Positions 57,031-64,000 of a stretch of DNA of 64,000 nucleotides are shown here, piece after piece; the first letter of the stretch is position 1; each line of letters starts with the position of its first letter. The stretch covers positions 47,479,779 to 47,543,778 of the forward strand of contig CM070548.1 of assembly GCA_036346405.1 (NCBI GenBank). The letters are read 5' to 3'. The translations under genes were made by a program, and so were the position numbers. The notes under the pieces were generated by a model. That model saw nothing but the letters and a program-made list of their open reading frames with translations, was not told where the DNA came from and searched no databases. This DNA comes from Phyllostachys edulis. Lineage: Eukaryota; Streptophyta; Magnoliopsida; Poales; Poaceae.

Positions 57031-57544
57031 AGAGGCTTTTTTACTCTAGTCGCTTGACCAACTCCCTTGTGGCATTGCCTAGGTGTTCACGGCGTCTCCT
57101 AGAAGCCCAATCGACCGCCTCCCTTGTGGAAAATTTGTGTATTTTCTAACAAATTCATTCATTTGAGACAACACATAAATAGTTACTCCCTCCGATTCAG
57201 AATTACATGACGTTTTGGAAAGTGTGCTTTCAAACTTCTCTAATTTTCCTCATAAAAAAAACTTCTCTAATTTTGACCACTAAATAAGGGTCTTGCAAAA
57301 ATAATAAACTCTCAAAGAAAAAGCTAGTAAATAGTACAATTACATTTGTTGTGGCTAGTATTTTTCATAATATATTAAATTTATAATTCTTTTACTAACG
57401 TATTCATATAAAAAGTAACAATAAAAAAAATGAATAGTTGGATCGTAAAATAAAGAAAATTTCCTTATCCGTCCCTTATCTCGAAACGTAGTCGAAACGC
57501 CACTCACTCACAGACACAGTTATTGGTCACCACGCGCGAGGCCA
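57031..57544 (+). promoter_or_regulatory. Upstream region of the PPR gene with a Stowaway-type MITE end
   Basis: The PPR gene has only about 515 bases between its ATG and the Harbinger-like element. CTCCCTCCGATTCAGAATTA from 57186, after a TA, is the usual 5' end of a Stowaway/Tc1-mariner MITE. The opposite inverted end is not seen, so it is a fragment (roughly 57186-57450). A TAAAATAAAG near 57448 is a weak TATA candidate. The 5' regulatory DNA of the gene is therefore largely transposon-derived. Confidence 0.55.
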
Positions 57545-59938
57545 ATGCAACCCCCAACGGCCACCCCCACCGCCTCCTCCACCTCACCTCCGCCTCCCGC
57601 CGCCGCCGTCTCCGCCCATACCTTCCCTCCGACGAACCCCAAATCCCACCGCGTTCGCGTCCGCCATTCCGCCGCGGCCACCTCCAGATGGGTCAACCCG
57701 CGGGCACCGCCCCGGCGCGGCGCGGCCGGCCAGCGGCTCCACCGCCTCATCCGCCTCGGTGACCTCGACTCCGCGCTCCGCCTCGTCGGTTCCATGTCTG
57801 AGCCCCCGGCCGTAGTCCCCTGCACCCTCCTCATCAAGAAGCTATGCGCCGCCGGCCGCCTCGCCGACGCCGAGCGCGTGCTCCGGGCATCGGAGGCCGC
57901 CGGCACCGCCGACGCCGTCGCCCACAACACCCTCGTCGCGGGGTACTGCCGCGCCTGCCGTCTAGCCGACGCCGAGCGCATGCTCGGCTCCCTAGCGGCC
58001 TCCGGCGCAGCCGATGTCGTTACATACAACACCCTCATCGCCGGGTACTGCCGCGACGGCCGGCTCGACGACGCGCGCCGCCTCGTCGCCGACATGCCCC
58101 TCGCGCCCAACTCGTACACCTACAGCACCTTCCTGAAGGGCTTGTGCAGCGCTAAGCAGTGGGACGACGCCGAGGAGCTCGTCGCGGAGATGATCCGGAA
58201 TGGTTCCCCTCCAAATGACCTCACATTCGGCATGGTGATCCATTCCTTGTGCCAAAGTGGGTTGGTTGACCGTGCAATGGGAGTTCTTGACCAAATGTCA
58301 AATTGCGGATGTAAGCCGGCCGTCATCTTATACAATGAACTTATCAGCAGCTTTGCAGAGCTGGGGCGTGTGGAGGAGGCCCTTGAGCTATTTAACTGCA
58401 TGCCGTGCAAGGCTGATATCTTTAGTTACAACGCTGCATTGAAAGGTTTGTGTCGAGCTGAGCGTTGGGAGGATGCGGGGGAGCTTATAGCTGATATGGT
58501 TAGAAAGGATTGCCCTCCAGATGAAGTGTCATTCAACACTGTGATCAGTTACTTGTGCCAAAAAGGGTTGGTTGAGTGTGCAATAGAAGTCGTCGAGCAA
58601 ATGCCGAAGTACGGATGTAAACCTGATAATTTCACTTACAGTGCCCTTGTTAATGCCCTTTCCGAATATGGGCACGTGGACGACGCCCTTGAGTTGCTAA
58701 GCAGCATGCCGTGCAGGCCTAACACCGTTTGCTATAGGTCTGTATTGAAGGGGCTGTGCAGAGCTGGTCGATGGGAGGATGTTGGGGAGCTTATAGCTGA
58801 GATGGTTAGAAACGACTGCGACCCTGATGAAGTGACATTTGGATTAATCATCGACTGTTTGTGCCAAAAAGGGTTTGTTGACTATGGAGTTGAAGTTTTT
58901 GAGGAAATGTCAAATTATGGATGCTCGCCTGATATTGTCATGTACAATTCTCTTCTTAATGGATTTGCTGAATATGGGCGTGTGGATGATGCCCTCGAGT
59001 TATTGAAAAACATGTCATGCAAACCTAATACTGTTACCTATAATTATGTGTTGAAGGGTTTGTGTAGAGTTGAGCAATGGGTGGATTCTGGGAAGCTTAT
59101 AGCTGAGATGGTTAGGGAGGAGTGCCCCCCAAATGAAGTGACATTTAGTATTCTAATCAGCTCCTTGTGCCAAAAAGGGTTGGTTGAGTGTGCAATTGAT
59201 GTTTTTGAGCAAATGCCGAAGTATAAATGCACACCTAATATCATCGTTTATAGCACGCTAATCAATGGTCTTTCTGAACAAGACTGTGTTGACGACGCCC
59301 TCAGGTTACTAAACAACATGCCATGCAAGGCTGACACCATTTGTTATAGTGCTGCATTGAAGGGCTTATGTAGGGCTGAGCTATGGGAGGATGCCGGGGA
59401 GCTTATAGTGGAGATGGTTACAAAGAATTGCCCCCCAGATGAAGTCACATTTAGTATACTAATCAATAACTTGTGCCAAAAAGGGTTTGTTGAGTATGCA
59501 ACTGAAGTTTCTGACCTAATGCTAAAATATGAATGTAGGCCTAATATTGTCATTTACAGTTCCCTTATCAATGGTTTTTCTGAACAAGATCGTGTGGAAG
59601 ATGCTCTCAAGTTACTGAGAAGCATGCCATGTGAGCCTGACACTATTTGTTACAGCGCTGCACTGAAGGGCTTGTGTAGAGCAAAGCGATGGGAGGATGC
59701 CAGGGAGCTTATAGCTGAGATGTTTCGAGAGGAGTGCCCACTAGATGAAGCAACATTCAGCATACTTATTGATTCATTGTGCCAGAATGGGCTGGTTGAC
59801 TTGGCGACTGAAGTTTTTGAGCAAATGCCAAAGTATGGATGTACTCCTAATATCGTTATATACAATTCCCTTGTTAATGGCTTTGCTGAGCAAGGACGTG
59901 TGGATGAAGCTCTCAAGCTATTAAACAACATGTCATGA
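57545..59938 (+). CDS. P-class pentatricopeptide repeat (PPR) protein, 797 aa, intronless
   Basis: The start ATG at 57545 gives an N-terminus with no acidic residue before position 73 and rich in Pro/Ala/Ser/Arg. That is as expected for a plastid or mitochondrial transit peptide. From about residue 90 to the end there are roughly 21 PPR motifs, most ending in the CxP(D/N) pattern. The motifs come in threes: a CKADxxxY...ALKGLCRAExWEDAGEL unit of 36, a PPDEVTFSILI...LCQKGLVE unit of 35 and a short PNIVIYSxLINGF unit of 31. Together they form a 102-residue block repeated about six times. No E, DYW or other C-terminal domain follows. PPR proteins of this class bind organelle RNA and act in its processing, stability or translation; the target here is unknown. 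The protein stops inside a repeat, so it may be a shortened version of a longer ancestor. GC content falls from the 5' end, as is usual in grasses. Confidence 0.92.
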   Translation: MQPPTATPTASSTSPPPPAAAVSAHTFPPTNPKSHRVRVRHSAAATSRWVNPRAPPRRGAAGQRLHRLIRLGDLDSALRLVGSMSEPPAVVPCTLLIKKLCAAGRLADAERVLRASEAAGTADAVAHNTLVAGYCRACRLADAERMLGSLAASGAADVVTYNTLIAGYCRDGRLDDARRLVADMPLAPNSYTYSTFLKGLCSAKQWDDAEELVAEMIRNGSPPNDLTFGMVIHSLCQSGLVDRAMGVLDQMSNCGCKPAVILYNELISSFAELGRVEEALELFNCMPCKADIFSYNAALKGLCRAERWEDAGELIADMVRKDCPPDEVSFNTVISYLCQKGLVECAIEVVEQMPKYGCKPDNFTYSALVNALSEYGHVDDALELLSSMPCRPNTVCYRSVLKGLCRAGRWEDVGELIAEMVRNDCDPDEVTFGLIIDCLCQKGFVDYGVEVFEEMSNYGCSPDIVMYNSLLNGFAEYGRVDDALELLKNMSCKPNTVTYNYVLKGLCRVEQWVDSGKLIAEMVREECPPNEVTFSILISSLCQKGLVECAIDVFEQMPKYKCTPNIIVYSTLINGLSEQDCVDDALRLLNNMPCKADTICYSAALKGLCRAELWEDAGELIVEMVTKNCPPDEVTFSILINNLCQKGFVEYATEVSDLMLKYECRPNIVIYSSLINGFSEQDRVEDALKLLRSMPCEPDTICYSAALKGLCRAKRWEDARELIAEMFREECPLDEATFSILIDSLCQNGLVDLATEVFEQMPKYGCTPNIVIYNSLVNGFAEQGRVDEALKLLNNMS
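58093..59938 (+). repeat. 306-bp higher-order repeat in the PPR gene
   Basis: The ATGCC(G/A)TGCAAG-like phrase recurs at about 58093, 58399, 58705, 59011, 59317, 59623 and 59929, exactly 306 bases apart. Each block holds three PPR motifs (36 + 35 + 31 residues). The first block is the most diverged; the last four are similar. Confidence 0.92.
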
Positions 59939-60290
59939 ATGCCTAACACCATTTGCTGCATTTTTTTGTGACGGGGAACAGTAGGGGAGAACCCTACTGA
60001 GACTGTCATGCTGCATTAATTGAAGAGCTTAGAGTTGAGAGGATGCTAAGGAGCTAAGACTGTTAGGCAGGAGTGCAGCCCTGATGAGATGAAGTGTCAT
60101 CTACCATACTCATTAATTGCTTGTGCTAAAAAAGTTCAGCTGTGTGTGCGATTGCAGTTCTTGAGTAATGCTATGGATCATATCTTTTTTATGGTGCACT
60201 CATCATTTGTTTTGTGGGATAGGCTGGGTGGATGATACCCCAACCGCAAGTTACTGTCCTGTGGGTGCTCATTAATGCCTTTTTCTGATT
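59939..60290 (+). pseudogene. Decayed PPR repeats beyond the stop codon
   Basis: Directly after the TGA, in frame, MPNTICC continues the expected repeat. Further on, fragments like ELRVERMLR, GVQP followed by DEVSSTILINCLC, and WVDD are recognisable but broken by several stops and indels. At least one more three-motif block appears to have been coding before the TGA arose in place of the usual Cys codon. Confidence 0.7.
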
Positions 60291-60977
60291 AGACAATAGA
60301 ATGCGAATGTCCCCATGGAAACTGTCTGATTAATGAAATTTGGACAAAAAGCAGAACAGAGTAGTGAAGTACTACACACCAATGAAACCAAGGTCCTGCT
60401 AATGTTGACGAGAGTATAGTATTTGCTTTTCTTACATGATAATGGTCCTGCTTGATCTAAAATTTATTAAGGTAATGACAGCTGCACTCAGCATGTGCAG
60501 ATGGGTCCTTATTCTCCCGGTCCTTTTGGTAAATTCTTGAATTATTATCAGGAGAGCTATCCATTTACTCATCTGCTGGGTGCTGACTGACTGTTTTCCA
60601 GGAATGATATCGAGTAATGGAGACGGGTGCACTCTTGATGGCTTTTCGTCCGTTGCCCACAGCTGAGCGCGGAGCGCGTAGATCTGCGCATGTTTGAGAT
60701 ATTCTCTCTCCAAACTAAGAAAAATACTATTTAAATCGACAAAAGTGTGTTCTGGCAAATACATGCGATTGTGCAATGTCCATAAACCGAATATCAATTT
60801 TGCAGATTGTTTCAGCAAATACCATCCAAGTATCAAGTGTGACGTGGAGGAGCTAATTTTATCTAAAAAGAGGGTAAAAACATGCTTCATATAAGATTTA
60901 CGAGAAAATCATGCGTTGCAAACTGGACGTGAACTGGGCCCGAATTCTACAATTCCAGGCCCGATCCCACTACCCAC
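60291..60977. other. 3' flank of the PPR gene, no feature recognised
   Basis: AT-rich non-coding sequence. The 152-codon minus-strand frame at 60432-60890 has no familiar motif and is probably chance. The final eight bases (CTACCCAC) are the TSD of the next MITE. Confidence 0.5.
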
Positions 60978-61237
60978 CAGTGTTTTCGCTACCGGTTGAA
61001 AAAAAATTTCGGAGGGCAGCGATAGGGCCGGTTACCGGCGGTAACCGGTTTTTCGAAAAATTTCGCCAATTTGGACAAAAAATCAAATTCGAACAAAATT
61101 CAAGCAAATTCGAATTTTTTTGGACAAAATTCATCAAAACCGAAAATTTCGGGGCTCATTTGAATCTTACCGGCCACCACCGGTAACACCAGTTACCGAC
61201 GGTAACCGACGAAAATCGGCCTATAAGTTTTTCACTG
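60978..61237. mobile_element. hAT-type MITE, 260 bp
   Basis: CTACCCAC flanks it at 60970-60977 and 61238-61245, perfect over 8 bp. The ends are CAGTGTTTTCGC and, inverted, CAGTGAAAAACTT. The interior has palindromic GGTTACCGGCGGTAACCGG near 61029 and a matching group near 61165-61210. Confidence 0.9.
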
Positions 61238-61455
61238 CTACCCACTGGTTTGGTCACCCCTACCACCAAAACGGGAGGGAGCTCTCCTCCCGCTGCACGC
61301 ATTCTCATGCTAACAAATTAGTATGGTACTAATGAGTTTCTTTTCTCTGACCGACACATTTGGTGAGAGAGGAGAAGGGCCCACCTGTCATCGACAACGG
61401 CTTGAAGGTGACCAGTAAATTTGATGAGGCGCCTAATTGTGCATAGTTTACGTCG

Positions 61456-62011
61456 GCACTTTTTTTAAAAGTAAATTTCAAACCCTAGGGATTAAGGCAA
61501 ATATAACGCAAAACCTCATGTTTTATAATGTTTTTGAAGAAACCCTAGGTTTTGTGTCAAAGTTTCAGAAAACCCTGGCTACACCATCTAGCCAGCCATT
61601 TTGCTCCGAGATTTGTGCAGGATACTGTATGTAACAAAAATACATGATATTATCCAGTATATACACATGTTGGTGGGCTTTGCAATACACCCCTATACGC
61701 CTCTCTCTCATCCCTCATTCTCGCCCTCTCTCTCTCCTCTTTCTCCCACCGGCGACGACAAAGGTGGCGACACGAGGCCCCAGTAGTAGCGACACCAGCA
61801 ACCAAGGGGGATGCGGTGTGGCGACCGGCTATATGGCAGCGCGACCAGGCGTGATGTGGGCATGTATTGGATGACCCAGGTGGTGTACATGGTGTTTTTT
61901 GAAACATTTTGTCCCAAAATCCGGGGTTTCTTGAAAAAAAAATGTAATACTTGGGGTTTTGTGTTACTTTTTTCCCCAAAACCTAGGGCTTTGTGAAATT
62001 TACTCTCTTTT
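61456..62011. mobile_element. Mutator-type MITE (probable), 556 bp
   Basis: Inverted ends share GTAAATTTCA and CCCTAGG: left, AAAAGTAAATTTCAAACCC; right, inverted, GAGTAAATTTCACAAAGCCC. The flanks TTTACGTCG (61447-61455) and TTTACGCCG (62012-62020) match at 8 of 9. Inner copies of CCCTAGG/CCTAGGGTTT lengthen the inverted repeat. A CT-rich tract lies in the middle (61690-61750). Confidence 0.65.
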
Positions 62012-62208
62012 TTTACGCCGAAAGAGAAGACCTTGGCTACACGGGAATTTTCTCCAATCTGTCCTCCGGCAATTGCACAATCGCATGAATATACCAGTGG
62101 ACGCTGGTAGTTAGCTCGGCTGAACTTCAGTTCTCATCACAGCTGAATACTGGGTGACCCCTGGTTTGGCTCAGCTCTGACCTCAGGCTTCGAATGGGTA
62201 TGGAGTGA
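62012..62208. other. Short non-coding spacer
   Basis: No feature recognised. Confidence 0.4.
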
Positions 62209-64000
62209 TTTTTTTTTTTTTGGAAACTTCCCGGCTTATATTGAAAGCTAATAACAGTTTCGTACAACGCAAACAGTCACAGAACACTGGGAAACTAGCT
62301 TGCTACGAAGGAGAATAATAGAAGGCAAACCAGAACTAAAAGAGGACTGACAGTCTTAACCCTTCGACCCGAAAGCCAACAAGCCAAACAAATGATACAA
62401 AAGAAACAACTAAATTATATCCAGAGCATAGAAGTTCTTCATCCAATCTTCAGCCGAGTTCAAAAAGGAATCTAGCTTCCCCCGATCAACCCTTTTGATT
62501 AAGATGCACCACTGCTGCAAACAAGACACAAATTTGAACATGACTTCAATTGGTTGTTTAGAAAAGATCCTCTCAATCGCCATTTTGTTCCTGCATTTCT
62601 AAATAGTCCAGGCTAGAGCTGCAAAACTGAACAAGCAAATGCAATAATCATTAGCAACCCTTCCCTCAAGGTAGTTAAGATGGAAATCGTCTGAAGATCT
62701 AGGTATTCTTTCCCAATTCAAAGTCTCTTTCACACACAGCCAAATAAACATTGCCTGAACACAATTAAACTTGACATGATCAGTATTTTCCTCATCTCCA
62801 CACAAAACACACTTGAGATCTCCTTTCCACCCTCTTTTTTTGAGCTGGTCTGCAATTTGAATTCTGTTCTGATAAGCTTGCCACAAAAAAATCTTGACAT
62901 TGACTGGAACCTTGTTGTCCCGAAGGTTCTGCATTTTACTAGAAACCAACCCACCATAGGTAATATGTTTGTACAAAGATTTGATTGTGAATTGTCCTGA
63001 TTTTTCTAAAACCTACTTCACCTTCTCTTTACCATCAGTGAGTAATGTCAGTCAGATCTTCTTTCAACAAATTTCACTGTTCAGTCTCCTCCACCCCAAA
63101 GCTTGTTACAAATCTAATGTCCCAGCTTCCCTCTTTCCAGCAATCCACAATTCTAACTTTAGGATCTCAATAAATATTGAAACGTTTGGCATACTTGATT
63201 CTTAGTGGGCAATCCCCAAGCTAAACATCAGACCAGAATGAAATAGTTTTACCATCCTCTACCTGGAAAACAACACCCATTTAAAAAGATGCTTCAATCT
63301 CTAAAGGCTTTTCCAGAATTCAGAGCATTTTATTGTAACAGCCTCCCTCATAGCACCTCTGAGGAAATATTTTGCTTTTAAAATCCTAAACCAAAGTTCA
63401 TCTCTAACTAGAGCAATTCTCCAAAACCATTTGGTCATCAAGCAATCATTCATAATTCTTATGTTAATCACTCCCCAGACCCCCAAAATCTTTAGGCCTA
63501 CAAACTGCTTCCCATTTAACCATATGATACTTGAATTTGTCACTAGCCCTCCTCCAGAAAATCTTGATCTAATAGTATCCATTTTCTTATGAGTGTCCCC
63601 ACTAAGGCTATCAAACCCCATTGTATAAATGGGTTGGCTGCTAAGACCGCTATTAACCAGCACCAGTCTGCCCCCCCCCCCAGGAGAGGAGATTATTTCT
63701 CCAATTGTCTGATCTCTTTCTCATCTTGGTGAGAATGTTATCTGCAGACTTTTTGCCAAGCACTCTGTCCCCAATCTTGATGCCTAGGTAAGTAAGAGGT
63801 AATTGCCCCAATTTGCAATTCAGCATATTGGCCACTCTAGATGCTTCTTCTTTCTCCACCCCAACACAAAAACTTTACTCTTGTGGAAATTAATTTTAAG
63901 TCCAGACATCCATTCAAAGCAGTAGAGAAGAAACTTGAGATTAAGAATGAATTCATCTCGCAGTCAACCATAATAACTATGTCATCTGCATATATTCTCA
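62209..64000 (-). mobile_element. LINE (non-LTR) retrotransposon, 3' part, runs off the right edge
   Basis: Thirteen Ts at 62209-62221 on the plus strand are a poly(A) tail on the minus strand. Behind it are a 3' UTR, then a zinc-binding reverse-transcriptase domain and the C-terminal half of a LINE reverse transcriptase. The 5' part, with endonuclease and most of the reverse transcriptase, lies beyond the window, so the second TSD is not available. Confidence 0.88.
62411..64000 (-). pseudogene. LINE reverse transcriptase/zf-RVT polyprotein, partial and broken
   Basis: From the right edge on the minus strand: RIYADDIV with the catalytic YADD (about 63974), EEASRVANMLNCKLGQLPLT and YLGIKIGDRVLG (the QLPLTYLGIKI hallmark), LVNSGLSSQPIYTMG, and INIRIMNDCLMTKWFWRIA. 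Then zf-RVT: VPVNVKIFLWQAYQNRIQIA, CVLCGDEENTDHVKFNC and IWLCVKE. A TAG replaces the usual Trp after AALAWTI near 62598; coding-like sequence continues to a TAG at about 62411. Frameshifts occur near 63660 and 63290. Confidence 0.9.

Noticed and set aside
57545..59938. PPR gene as a fertility-restorer (Rf-like) gene
   Set aside because: It is a P-class protein with tandem expansion, but nothing in the sequence or neighbours (no Rf-type PPR cluster) supports that specific role.
58120..60009. Minus-strand open frames of 60-120 codons under the PPR gene
   Set aside because: They recur with the 306-bp period and are antisense shadows of the repeats.
60432..60890. 152-codon minus-strand open frame 3' of the PPR gene
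   Set aside because: No recognisable domain and no signs of coding bias or neighbouring exons; treated as chance.

Overview
The window looks like a nuclear chromosome segment from a grass, most likely rice (Oryza) or a close relative. The evidence is nested LTR retrotransposons with long LTRs, degenerate CACTA and hAT transposases of types common in rice, rice-style MITEs and gene-capturing (Pack-type) DNA transposons, and one intronless PPR gene with the GC-rich 5' end typical of grasses. I have no database support, so family names rest on motif recognition. Almost everything to the left of the PPR gene is transposon DNA. Nested insertions could be dated relative to each other because most have target-site duplications (TSDs) that can be read directly.

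Positions 1-27010 are an LTR-retrotransposon mosaic. A partial minus-strand LTR (1-741) is followed by a decayed gag-type pseudogene, then a 5.4-kb solo LTR (2291-7691, TSD GTATG). After that comes a four-level nest. Outer LTR E (about 8355-10480, resuming 26578-27010) was hit by solo LTR D (TSD AGGTT). D was hit by solo LTR C (TSD TTTCC). C was hit by a 10.5-kb Sirevirus-like Ty1/copia element (12861-23354, TSD GAATT) that has LTRs, a primer-binding site, a gag with two zinc knuckles and many polypurine tracts, but no pol.

Positions 27262-37793 are a minus-strand CACTA element with a broken TNP2-type transposase, split by a second solo LTR (30427-35620, TSD CCCTT) of the same 5-kb family as the first.

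Positions 38933-57027 hold three unrelated elements that carry pieces of cellular genes. The first is a minus-strand LTR element with intron-less RopGAP, PP2C and CDPK-like fragments, plus fragments I cannot name. The second is a hAT-like element with spliceable exons of an ERD2-like receptor and a coiled-coil protein. The third is a PIF/Harbinger-like element with F-box and MATE-transporter fragments. hAT copies and MITEs are scattered between them.

Positions 57545-59938 encode a 797-residue P-class PPR protein, the only gene that looks intact and cellular. Its repeats form a 102-residue (306-bp) higher-order unit. The reading frame ends at a TGA in the middle of a repeat, with decayed PPR-like sequence beyond it. 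The rest is MITEs and a minus-strand LINE running off the right edge.
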